Assembly (NCBI GenBank): GCA_020720525.1
Contig: DYON01000134.1
Coordinates: forward strand, 1-7,233
Length of the DNA: 7,233 nt
Source of the DNA: Acetofilamentum sp.
GTDB taxonomy: Bacteria; Bacteroidota; Bacteroidia; Bacteroidales; DTU049
Reading direction: 5' to 3'
This document shows positions 1-5,690 of this stretch, piece after piece (position 1 is the stretch's first letter; each line of letters begins with the position of its first letter). The notes under the pieces were generated by a model, which saw nothing but the letters and a program-made list of their open reading frames with translations, was not told the DNA's origin and made no database searches. The translations under genes and the position numbers were made by a program.

Positions 1-1
1 T

Positions 2-328
2 GGAATTGCTTTATCTATTGATTATTCATTATTTATTGTTAGTCGTTTTAGAGAGCAATTGTCCGAGGTCCCCGATGGGGTTGAGTTGGTCATTATCCGG
101 ATGAAAAAAGTTGCTTTTATGGATCAGAGTGGATTGTATGCACTCGAAGATGCTGTTCGCGATTTGAAAGAACGAAATATTCAAGTTGCATTCACCATGA
201 TTCAGCAACAACCCATGTATATGATGAAAAAGATTTCGTTGATACCCGACTTGGTGAGCGAAAAACTTGTTTTTGAGTCGTTTTCCGATTGCGCTGAGCA
301 TGTCGATAGTCTTTTTGCTGCCGAATAG
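2..328 (+). CDS. SulP-family anion transporter, C-terminal STAS domain (5' truncated by window edge)
   Basis: The frame is open from the left edge and ends at TAG 326-328, so only the last 108 residues are seen. They read as a STAS domain: a first strand (about residues 2-11), a helix with FREQL, the strand VELVIIRM, then the signature loop DQSG at residues 41-44 leading into GLYALED, then helix and strand repeats to the end. SulP carriers (sulfate, bicarbonate or other anions) carry this cytoplasmic domain after their membrane part; DQSG sits where SpoIIAA-like proteins have their D-S/T-S/T-G loop. The membrane domain should lie upstream of the window. The substrate cannot be told from this part. 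A TTG at 59 could be called as a start, but the open upstream frame continues the domain, so I treat the gene as partial. Its 3' end faces clpB. SulP membership is family recognition; a stand-alone STAS protein is the less likely alternative. Confidence 0.85.
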   Translation, partial: GIALSIDYSLFIVSRFREQLSEVPDGVELVIIRMKKVAFMDQSGLYALEDAVRDLKERNIQVAFTMIQQQPMYMMKKISLIPDLVSEKLVFESFSDCAEHVDSLFAAE

Positions 329-433
329 CTTGCAAAAAGATAAATCATTGAATCAATAATTCCATTGAGCAATCAAATGTGAACTGGTGCATCGAGTTTG
401 ATATCGCAATCGATTGGGTTTGAGTGGCTTGCA

Positions 434-3025
434 CTACACCAGCAAGAATATATACTTTCCTTCAATCACATCGAGCTTCACGCCAGCGTTTTTGGTAACT
501 GTGCCAGCGAGTAATTGTTTCGACAATTCGTTGATGATTTTTCGTTGAACCAAACGTTTGATTGGCCGTGCTCCCAATTGTGGGTCGTAGCCTTCGCTCG
601 AAAGCTCTTCGACTACTTCATCGGTAAACTGAATTCGAATACCTTGTTGCGATAGCATGGAAACGAGGTTGTGCAATTGAATTTTGACTACTTCGCGTAT
701 TTCGGTCTGCGACAATGGTTTGAACATAATGATTTCGTCAACACGATTCAGAAATTCGGGCTGAACAGCATGGCGAAGCAAAGCAAACACATCTTCGCGG
801 GTTTTTTTAAATACTGCTTGCTCGGTACCAGGTTCAAAATCTTCGTAATTGTCTCTAATCACATCCGAGCCCAAATTGCTGGTCATGATGATAATAGTGT
901 TTCTGAAATTCGCTGTTCGGCCTTTGTTGTCGGTGAGGCGACCTTCGTCGAGAACTTGCAGCAGAATATTGAAAATATCGGGATGTGCTTTTTCAATCTC
1001 ATCGAGCAATACAACACTATAAGGCTTTCGGCGAACCGATTCGGTCAATTGTCCGCTCTCGTCGTATCCAATGTAACCTGGAGGCGCTCCAATCAGCCTC
1101 GAAACGCTATGGTGCTCTTGATACTCGCTCATGTCGATTCGAATCAAGCTGTTTTCGTCGTCGAACATATATTCGGCTAATGCTTTGGCCAATTCTGTTT
1201 TCCCAACTCCTGTGGTGCCTAAGAAAATGAATGATCCAATGGGGCGTTTTTCGTCGCTAAGTCCACTTCGGCTACGGCGAATGGCATCGCTCACAGCTTC
1301 GATGGCTGCATTCTGACCAACAACTCGTTTGTGGAGCTCTTCTTCGAGGTGGAGTAGTTTTTCTTTTTCGCTTTGCAGCATGCGGCTAAGGGGAATGCCT
1401 GTCCAGCGCGAAACAATTTCGGCAATCTGCTCGGCATCGACTTCTTCGTTGATGAGTGCATGTCCTGTTTTGCGATGCTTAATCGACTCTTCCAATTCTT
1501 CGAGCAGACGCTCCGAATCTTTAATTTTGCCATAGCGCAATTCGGCTACTTTGCCGTAATCGCCCGCACGTTCGGCTTGCTCGGCTTCGAATTTGTATTC
1601 CTCAATCGATTTTTTCGCATTTTGAATTTGATCTACAATGTCTTTTTCTTCTTTCCATTGCGCAGTGAGCATATTGCGTTTCTCGCTCAGCAAGCCTATT
1701 TCGCTATTGAGCTTGCTAAGTTTCGATTCGTCGTTTTCGCGTTTAATTGCCTCGCGCTCAATTTCGAGCTGACGGATGCGGCGTTCGAGTTCGTCGAGTT
1801 CTTCGGGCACCGAATTAATTTCGAGACGCAGTTTGCTGGCGGCTTCGTCAATCAAGTCAATTGCTTTGTCGGGCAAAAATCGATCGGTAATATATCGGTT
1901 CGACAATTCTACAGCAGCAAGAATTGCTTCGTCTTTTATTCGAACTTGATGATGAGTTTCGTACCGTTCTTTCAGTCCGCGCAATATACTTACCGAATCG
2001 GCTGGGTCGGGCTCTTCTACAAGCACAACCTGAAACCTTCGTTCGAGTGCTTTGTCTTTTTCGAAATATTGCTGATATTCTTTGAGGGTGGTTGCTCCAA
2101 CAGCACGCAATTCGCCACGAGCAAGTGCTGGTTTAAGAATATTGGCAGCATCCATTGCGCTCTGATTGGCGCCTGCTCCCACCAATGTGTGAATTTCGTC
2201 AATAAATAATACGATGCGACCTTCGCCGTCGATAACCTCTTTAATCACACTTTTTAGGCGCTCTTCGAACTCGCCCTGAAATTTAGCTCCAGCAATCATG
2301 GCGCCCATATCGAGCGAAAAAATCACTTTGTCTTTCAGGTTTTCTGGAACATCGCCTTTTACTATTCGCTGCGCAAGTCCTTCGGCAATGGCTGTTTTGC
2401 CAACACCAGGTTCGCCAATAAGTATGGGGTTGTTTTTGGTGCGACGTGTTAATATCTGCAATACCCGCCTTATTTCATCGTCTCGACCAATCACGGGGTC
2501 GAGTTTTCCGGTGGCAGCCAAATCGTTCAAGTTGCGAGCATACCGATTTAATGCATTGTAGTTGCTCTCGGCACCTTGGCTGGTAACTTTACTGCCTTTG
2601 CGAAGATCGTTGATGGCTGCTTTCAGGTCTTTTTCGTTTACGCCTGCATCTTTCAGAATGCGCTCGGCAACACCGTCGCTTTCAACAAGACCAAGCAAAA
2701 TGTGCTCTAGGCTCACAAACTCGTCGGTCAGCTCTTTTTGCTTAGCCATCGATTGCTGAATTGTTTTTAATCCTGCTGGCGACATATATGGCTGCCCACC
2801 TTCAACTTTGGGTTTTGTGGCAACTTCTTTGTTGCTTGCCTGCAAAATCATAAGGGCATTCGCCCCAAGTTTTTTTAAAAGCCATGGCGACACTTGCTGG
2901 TCTTCTTCGAGCAAAGCGCTTAGAATATGCACATCGTCGATAACTTGATTTTTATTCTCGAATGCTTTTTGAAATGCGGTAGCAATAATCTCTTGACTTT
3001 TTATGGTGAACGTTTCGAGGTTCAT
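434..3025 (-). CDS. clpB: ATP-dependent chaperone ClpB (Hsp100 disaggregase)
   Basis: Cytoplasmic hexameric AAA+ disaggregase that, with DnaK/DnaJ/GrpE, pulls polypeptides out of aggregates through its central pore. The 863-residue protein is full length. In order: Clp N domain (about 1-145); NBD1 with Walker A GEPGVGKT (204-211), Walker B with DE in FIDEIHT, pore loop GAKFQGEFEE (F249) and arginine fingers R329/R330; a coiled-coil M domain (about 405-525) that separates ClpB from ClpA and ClpC; NBD2 with Walker A GTTGVGKT (603-610), Walker B LLDEIEKA, pore loop GYIGY (Y651), arginine finger R761 and sensor-2 GAR (818-820); and a small C-terminal oligomerisation domain. The ATG at 3025 begins MNLETFTIKSQ, as expected for the family, and no ClpP-binding IGF-type loop was noticed. 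Minor oddities are F rather than the usual Y in pore loop 1 and T rather than P in the second Walker A. No Shine-Dalgarno is seen. The gene is monocistronic here and divergent from the CoA-binding gene. Confidence 0.98.
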   Translation of the reverse strand: MNLETFTIKSQEIIATAFQKAFENKNQVIDDVHILSALLEEDQQVSPWLLKKLGANALMILQASNKEVATKPKVEGGQPYMSPAGLKTIQQSMAKQKELTDEFVSLEHILLGLVESDGVAERILKDAGVNEKDLKAAINDLRKGSKVTSQGAESNYNALNRYARNLNDLAATGKLDPVIGRDDEIRRVLQILTRRTKNNPILIGEPGVGKTAIAEGLAQRIVKGDVPENLKDKVIFSLDMGAMIAGAKFQGEFEERLKSVIKEVIDGEGRIVLFIDEIHTLVGAGANQSAMDAANILKPALARGELRAVGATTLKEYQQYFEKDKALERRFQVVLVEEPDPADSVSILRGLKERYETHHQVRIKDEAILAAVELSNRYITDRFLPDKAIDLIDEAASKLRLEINSVPEELDELERRIRQLEIEREAIKRENDESKLSKLNSEIGLLSEKRNMLTAQWKEEKDIVDQIQNAKKSIEEYKFEAEQAERAGDYGKVAELRYGKIKDSERLLEELEESIKHRKTGHALINEEVDAEQIAEIVSRWTGIPLSRMLQSEKEKLLHLEEELHKRVVGQNAAIEAVSDAIRRSRSGLSDEKRPIGSFIFLGTTGVGKTELAKALAEYMFDDENSLIRIDMSEYQEHHSVSRLIGAPPGYIGYDESGQLTESVRRKPYSVVLLDEIEKAHPDIFNILLQVLDEGRLTDNKGRTANFRNTIIIMTSNLGSDVIRDNYEDFEPGTEQAVFKKTREDVFALLRHAVQPEFLNRVDEIIMFKPLSQTEIREVVKIQLHNLVSMLSQQGIRIQFTDEVVEELSSEGYDPQLGARPIKRLVQRKIINELSKQLLAGTVTKNAGVKLDVIEGKYIFLLV

Positions 3026-3064
3026 TTTTCTTGTTTTTTGTAGAAGCGCATGGCATCAATTTTC

Positions 3065-3077
3065 CGACCATTGGTCG
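3065..3077. promoter_or_regulatory. Operator-like palindrome 1 upstream of clpB
   Basis: CGACCA-T-TGGTCG is a perfect 6-base dyad about 40 bases ahead of the clpB ATG. It lies just downstream of a candidate -7 box (3084-3091, minus strand), so it would overlap the start of the clpB transcript. It resembles the two palindromes further upstream (general form YGACM...TGTCG). A binding site for a repressor is inferred; no known heat-shock operator (CIRCE, CtsR or HspR type) matches. Confidence 0.45.
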
Positions 3078-3083
3078 TTAGAA

Positions 3084-3091
3084 CGAAAATA
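3084..3091 (-). promoter_or_regulatory. Candidate clpB -7 promoter box
   Basis: On the minus strand the sequence reads TATTTTCG, one base off the Bacteroidetes TAnnTTTG box, about 58 bases upstream of the clpB start. The nearest TTG for a -33 element is 25 bases further upstream, longer than usual, so this is a weak call. Confidence 0.3.
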
Positions 3092-3114
3092 TTTTCACCA
3101 TAATACGATTTTCT

Positions 3115-3156
3115 GACAATATGTCGTATTTTTTATTCAAAATACGACACATTGTC
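3115..3156. repeat. Long imperfect inverted repeat built from two operator-like palindromes
   Basis: Bases 3115-3132 and 3139-3156 are complementary at 17 of 18 positions with a 6-base loop. Each arm holds a shorter palindrome: 3114-3126 (GACA-ATA-TGTC core) and 3143-3159 (TACGACA-CAT-TGTCGTA, a perfect 7-base dyad). A further AATACGA at 3102-3108 also pairs with TCGTATT at 3124-3130. No T-run follows on either strand and the repeat lies between divergent genes, so paired protein-binding sites fit better than a terminator. Confidence 0.6.
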
Positions 3157-3200
3157 GTAAAAATTTAATTAACTTTTACTGGCAAAAGAAATCATATATG

Positions 3201-3209
3201 TAGATTTTG
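3201..3209 (+). promoter_or_regulatory. Candidate promoter box for the CoA-binding gene
   Basis: TAGATTTTG is one base longer than the TAnnTTTG consensus and lies about 30 bases ahead of the ATG at 3238. No clear -33 TTG is found at the expected spacing. It is the best rightward match in the interval, but weak. Confidence 0.3.
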
Positions 3210-3237
3210 CCATAATTACCACAAGCACCCCCCCACC

Positions 3238-3609
3238 ATGAGCCCAATGAATAAACCAACCATGATTGTAGGCGCCAGCCCAAACCCTTCGCGCTATTCA
3301 TATTTAGCCACGCTGAAAATTGCTGAATATGGTCACACTGTTTTTCCTATGGGTATCCGAAATGGAAGAATTGGTTCTATGGATATTTTAATTGAGAAAG
3401 CCTCAATCGACAATGTGCACACGGTAACATTGTATGTGGGATCGGACAGGCAAAAAGAATGGGAAGATTATATTCTCGAAATACACCCCAAACGAATTAT
3501 TTTTAATCCAGGAGCCGAAAACAACACTTTGTGGAAAAAAGCCGAAGAAGCTGGCATTGAATGCATAGATGGTTGCACGCTGGTAATGCTTTCTACAGGT
3601 CAGTTTTAA
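3238..3609 (+). CDS. CoA-binding domain protein (YccU/COG1832-like)
   Basis: A 123-residue, single-domain Rossmann protein of the CoA-binding type related to the N-terminal domain of succinyl-CoA synthetase alpha. Visible signatures are the nucleotide loop VGASPNPSRYSY (11-22), the central strand VTLYVG (63-68), IIFNPGAEN (87-95) and the C-terminal DGCTLVMLSTGQF. Related proteins are cytoplasmic and bind CoA, but their physiological role is not settled, so no reaction is assigned. I give the first ATG (3238); the ATG at 3247 (MNKPTMIVGAS) matches the usual short N-terminus of relatives better and may be the real start. Neither has a Shine-Dalgarno, and a run of seven C (3228-3234) sits where one would be. 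The gene is divergent from clpB, sharing the palindrome-rich interval, and its stop overlaps that of rpe tail to tail. Confidence 0.9.
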   Translation: MSPMNKPTMIVGASPNPSRYSYLATLKIAEYGHTVFPMGIRNGRIGSMDILIEKASIDNVHTVTLYVGSDRQKEWEDYILEIHPKRIIFNPGAENNTLWKKAEEAGIECIDGCTLVMLSTGQF

Positions 3610-4259
3610 ACAATAGTTTTCAGATTTTTTATTGCCTGCGCCGGATTGGCAGCTTTAAAAACAGCATTGCCAGCCACCAACACATCGGCACCAGCCGAAA
3701 TGATGTCGGCCGCATTTTCTTCGTTTACTCCGCCGTCCACTTCAATCAAACAGTCTGGATTCAGTGCATCGCGCAATTTGCGCAGGGCTTCGATTTTGCG
3801 CAAGGAGTTCGGAATGAATTTTTGTCCACCATAGCCAGGGTTGACCGACATCAGCAGAACGAAATCGAGATCGGCCATGCTGTCGAGCAACACACCTACG
3901 CTTGTATGCGGATTGAGCACCACGCCACATTTTGCACCAGCTTCTTTCACTTGCTGTATGGTGCGGTTCAGATGAATGGATCCTTCGTAATGAAAACTCA
4001 GGTATTGAGCGCCGGCTTTCACAAAACGCTCGATATAGCGTTCGGGTTGCGAAATCATCAAATGAACATCAAGGGGTTTTTTAGCAATGGCAGCTACAGC
4101 TTCAATTACTGGAAAGCCGAAGGAAATATTCGGTACAAAAACACCGTCCATCACATCCACGTGAATCCAGTCGGCTTCGCTGTTGTTGAGCATTTCGATG
4201 TCTTTTTCGAGCCGCAGAAAATCGGCCGACAAAATGGAAGGTGCTATCAGAACTGACAT
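3606..4259 (-). CDS. rpe: Ribulose-phosphate 3-epimerase
   Basis: Interconverts D-ribulose 5-phosphate and D-xylulose 5-phosphate in the pentose phosphate pathway; a cytoplasmic metal-dependent (beta/alpha)8 barrel. The 217 residues match the family length. Counting from MSVLIAPSILSADF: S8 in the APS motif, metal and acid-base residues in WIHVDVMDG (H33, D35), H66 in DVHLM, the flexible loop MSVNPGYGGQ (137-146), the second catalytic aspartate D175 in EVDGGV, and the phosphate-binding GN at 197-198. An in-frame TTG at 4277 would add six residues, but it lies inside the predicted -7 promoter box and the family begins at MSVLIAPS, so the ATG at 4259 is preferred. The leader would be only about 10 bases with no Shine-Dalgarno. 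Its TAA overlaps the stop of the convergent CoA-binding gene. Nothing odd in the active site. Confidence 0.96.
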   Translation of the reverse strand: MSVLIAPSILSADFLRLEKDIEMLNNSEADWIHVDVMDGVFVPNISFGFPVIEAVAAIAKKPLDVHLMISQPERYIERFVKAGAQYLSFHYEGSIHLNRTIQQVKEAGAKCGVVLNPHTSVGVLLDSMADLDFVLLMSVNPGYGGQKFIPNSLRKIEALRKLRDALNPDCLIEVDGGVNEENAADIISAGADVLVAGNAVFKAANPAQAIKNLKTIV

Positions 4260-4274
4260 GGGTGATTGTTTTTG

Positions 4275-4282
4275 CAAAGATA
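4275..4282 (-). promoter_or_regulatory. rpe -7 promoter box
   Basis: On the minus strand TATCTTTG matches TAnnTTTG exactly, 15 bases from the rpe ATG. No TTG is found at the usual -33 distance, so strength is uncertain. The position argues against the upstream TTG start, which would lie within the promoter. Confidence 0.5.
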
Positions 4283-4304
4283 ATATTTACCTCTGATTTA
4301 TAGA

Positions 4305-4338
4305 TGTAGAGGTGTTGCATCGCAACGACTCTTTTAGA
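4305..4338. repeat. Decayed palindromic (REP-like) repeat around GTTGC-ATC-GCAAC
   Basis: The core arms GTTGC (4314-4318) and GCAAC (4322-4326) are perfect around ATC, flanked by imperfectly matching TAGAG and CTCTT stretches (9 of 12 arm positions pair). The pattern recalls dispersed repeats with GTAGAGACGTTGC and its complement that I remember from many Bacteroidetes genomes; this copy would be degraded. Only one copy is in the window, so membership of a dispersed family is inferred. Confidence 0.45.
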
Positions 4339-4425
4339 GGGCATTGTTTTTTGGAAATGCAATTTATCTCGTATATATGCGGTGAAGGTTATGAGTTTGT
4401 AATAATGGGGCACAAATTTTATTCT

Positions 4426-4453
4426 AAAAAATCCAATCTTTAGTCGTTGATTG
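4426..4453 (-). terminator. Weak intrinsic terminator candidate after the 60-residue gene
   Basis: On the minus strand CAATC (4453-4449) pairs with GATTG (4438-4434) over a 10-base loop and is followed by GATTTTTT. The stem is only 5 bases and A/T-rich, so efficiency is doubtful. The position, about 27 bases past the TAG at 4480, is right for a terminator of the gene above. Confidence 0.3.
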
Positions 4454-4479
4454 TAAAATTCAACTTCCTTATTAACCCT

Positions 4480-4662
4480 CTACCAACTTCCAGCCGGAGA
4501 GTACAGAAAATCAATTTGCGACACATCGAGTGTTTCTTGTTTTTGTATCATGGTTTCATCGAGCGCAGCCACAAACAACGTTGCTTCGGTCTTGTCGAAA
4601 TCGTACAACCTGACCATACTATCGCCATATTCGTTCAGATTTTCAATGTAGTCGAGTTGCAT
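4480..4662 (-). CDS. Small conserved-looking protein, possibly an internally deleted family member
   Basis: A 60-residue soluble, acidic protein: MQLDYIENLNEYGDSM, then VRLYDFDKTEATLF (17-30), a helix, and the ending IDFLYSPAGSW. Composition and ordering look like real coding sequence, unlike overlapping frames. I recall a longer uncharacterised Bacteroidetes family (roughly 120-130 residues) with a similar N-terminal half (YDFDK followed by a helix and LDFI) and a C-terminus like PIDFLFSPAGTW. Here the first half appears joined directly to that tail at IDF, as if the middle were lost; this comparison is from memory and unverified. A promoter-like TTG-N17-TTCATTTG lies just upstream, and the four-helix membrane gene ends 76 bases before it on the same strand, so co-transcription is possible. 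No function is assigned. The alternatives are a chance ORF or a pseudogene. Confidence 0.55.
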   Translation of the reverse strand: MQLDYIENLNEYGDSMVRLYDFDKTEATLFVAALDETMIQKQETLDVSQIDFLYSPAGSW

Positions 4663-4678
4663 ACTGAGATTTATTTGG

Positions 4679-4706
4679 CAAATGAACGAAGGCTTCTAAG
4701 AAACAA
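4679..4706 (-). promoter_or_regulatory. Candidate promoter for the 60-residue gene
   Basis: On the minus strand TTG (4706-4704), 17 bases, then TTCATTTG (4686-4679), one base off TAnnTTTG, ending 16 bases before the ATG at 4662. Spacing is at the short end for Bacteroidetes promoters. Confidence 0.35.
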
Positions 4707-4738
4707 TTTGATTGTGAAAAGGATTGAAGTCGATAAAA

Positions 4739-5215
4739 CTATTCGAAATGTTCGGCTATTCGGCTTTGGGTAAAATAATACAACGAAACAATAGATGGAG
4801 TTGTAAGTATGGCTAGGTTTGCAACCAACATAATAGCAAAAACCATCACAAATTCATTATAACCAAGGTTGCTAAGTATTTCGAATGTTGCAATTGCAAA
4901 AACGAGTAGGAACAACACCGAATTAAAAACAATAAGCACTCTGGCCCAATTGGTTCGTTTTAGCAAGAAGATTCCGGCAATTAAATTTACGATTCCCAAT
5001 AAAGCTAAAAACAACGAAGCTATTGGGAAATATCGCCACACAACACTAATGGCTCCAAGGTCGCTCATCGATGGTTCCAGTAGCGGAAATACGAATGTCC
5101 ATAACAGATAGCTTATTGAGTTGGTGAAAATCATATATGCCGAAAACACAATGGTCATTTGACCAATCTGTTTGACGATTGCAGGCCGTTCAATAGTAGA
5201 AGTTTCCGGATTCAT
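4739..5215 (-). CDS. Hypothetical four-helix integral membrane protein
   Basis: A 158-residue protein I do not recognise. After a short polar N-terminus (1-18, MNPETSTIERPAIVKQIG) it has four hydrophobic segments at about 20-46, 63-85, 91-112 and 121-147. The linker between the second and third is basic (LLKRTNWAR), which by the positive-inside rule suggests that loop is cytoplasmic, with both termini on the inside as well. No cysteine pairs, histidine clusters or catalytic motifs stand out. Length and layout resemble the many small DoxX-like or DUF-type inner-membrane proteins, but no specific family signature is visible. The ATG at 5215 is the first in frame and precedes the polar N-terminus directly; no Shine-Dalgarno or good -7 box was found. 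It could be co-transcribed with the 60-residue gene downstream. It is preceded by the long gene-free, hairpin-rich stretch. Confidence 0.85.
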   Translation of the reverse strand: MNPETSTIERPAIVKQIGQMTIVFSAYMIFTNSISYLLWTFVFPLLEPSMSDLGAISVVWRYFPIASLFLALLGIVNLIAGIFLLKRTNWARVLIVFNSVLFLLVFAIATFEILSNLGYNEFVMVFAIMLVANLAILTTPSIVSLYYFTQSRIAEHFE

Positions 5216-5291
5216 ACGCGAAGATTTAAAAGGTTAACACGCATTCTTTTCCAAAGAAACAATTTTCTGAATCAAAAGAAATAGGTTTTGC

Positions 5292-5320
5292 CAACCGCAG
5301 AGATAATAAAACTGTGGTTG
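5292..5320. repeat. Hairpin, 9-base arms
   Basis: CAACCGCAG (5292-5300) and CTGTGGTTG (5312-5320) pair at 8 of 9 positions over an 11-base loop. No T-run follows on either strand. It is about 80 bases upstream of the four-helix membrane gene and would lie in or near its leader or promoter. Confidence 0.45.
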
Positions 5321-5424
5321 AAGTGTTGAAATCGAAGTAGAAAGCTTGTTTTCAATCTGAGTTCTATGGGAAATGTCTGTCCAATGTGCAGAACAGTTAA
5401 TTTCCATCGTCATTCTTCGATACT

Positions 5425-5459
5425 TTTCGTGGCGTTATTTACGCTCATTAGCCACGAAA
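5425..5459. repeat. Hairpin, perfect 9-base arms
   Basis: TTTCGTGGC (5425-5433) and GCCACGAAA (5451-5459) are fully complementary over a 17-base loop. The loop itself contains GCGT and ACGC able to pair (5432-5435 with 5441-5444), giving an alternative fold. No poly-T follows. Confidence 0.55.
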
Positions 5460-5467
5460 CACTTTGA

Positions 5468-5521
5468 ATGACAGCTGTTTGTATGTTTTTGTTTTTCTGA
5501 AATAATAAAAACTGCTGTCAT
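5468..5521. repeat. Long imperfect hairpin, arms of about 22 bases
   Basis: ATGACAGC (5468-5475) pairs perfectly with GCTGTCAT (5514-5521), and pairing continues inward with a few mismatches (GTTT with AAAC, TAT with ATA, TTT with AAA) to about 5490/5499, leaving a loop near 8 bases. The plus-strand transcript has T-rich left and A-rich right arms. Confidence 0.55.
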
Positions 5522-5568
5522 GCATAGACCACTAACAAAGCTGGTTTTGCAACCTAAAAACAAATGAC

Positions 5569-5690
5569 AAACCCCAAAAGTCACCCTGAGTGAAAAAATC
5601 AACGCTCCAAGAAGAAAATTTGCGTTGATTTTTTTGTATCCCTGCCTGACTGTCGCCAAGGCAGGCAGGGAAGGGCGGCTTTTGGGGTTT
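5569..5690. repeat. Nested inverted-repeat structure (outer stem enclosing two hairpins)
   Basis: Outer arms 5569-5586 and 5673-5690 match at 16 of 18 positions (12 consecutive around AAACCCCAAAAG, plus a G-U and one mismatch). Inside are hairpin A (5593-5605/5622-5634, 13 perfect pairs) and hairpin B (5640-5648/5662-5670, CCCTGCCTG with its complement). Together they give a three-way-junction fold of 122 bases. GGTTTTGCAAC (5543-5553) and GGTTTTGTAAC (5686-5696) form a near-direct repeat at its edges. It could be a small mobile or REP-type element or a structured RNA; there is no transposase or known RNA family signature to decide. Confidence 0.6.
5593..5635. terminator. Bidirectional intrinsic terminator-like hairpin
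   Basis: The 13-base arms centred on ATCAACGC/GCGTTGAT are flanked by A6 on the left and T7 on the right, so transcripts of either strand end in a U-run after the stem. The 16-base loop is large. On the minus strand it would stop transcripts of the metal exporter about 230 bases past its stop codon and shield the four-helix membrane gene. Confidence 0.5.

Noticed and set aside
2..61. Left-edge residues IDYSLFIVSRFRE resemble the IDYxLFxVSRxRE motif of MMPL/RND-type lipid transporters.
   Set aside because: The same uninterrupted frame continues as a STAS domain (VELVIIRM, DQSGLYALED), and the stretch also fits the first STAS strand and helix of SulP proteins. MMPL proteins are not followed by STAS.
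671..1180. 169-codon plus-strand open frame inside clpB.
   Set aside because: Antisense shadow of the conserved NBD2 coding sequence.
1373..2209. 278-codon open frame on the plus strand inside clpB.
   Set aside because: It is antisense to an unambiguous clpB, is rich in F and C, and has no domain; it follows from clpB codon bias.
3115..3156. Reading the long inverted repeat as a terminator.
   Set aside because: It lies between divergent gene starts, not after a gene, and lacks a T-run directly after the stem on either strand.
3026..3237. CIRCE element (TTAGCACTC-N9-GAGTGCTAA) controlling clpB.
   Set aside because: No such sequence is present; the palindromes there have a different core.
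3561..4256. 231-codon plus-strand open frame over rpe and the end of the CoA-binding gene.
   Set aside because: Antisense to rpe, whose catalytic motifs are all present, and overlaps a second real gene.
4102..4413. 103-codon minus-strand frame, in frame with the 60-residue gene after its TAG, suggesting a stop-interrupted longer gene.
   Set aside because: The downstream part runs through the decayed repeat and then out of frame into rpe; the 60-residue protein already has a natural-looking C-terminus (SPAGSW).
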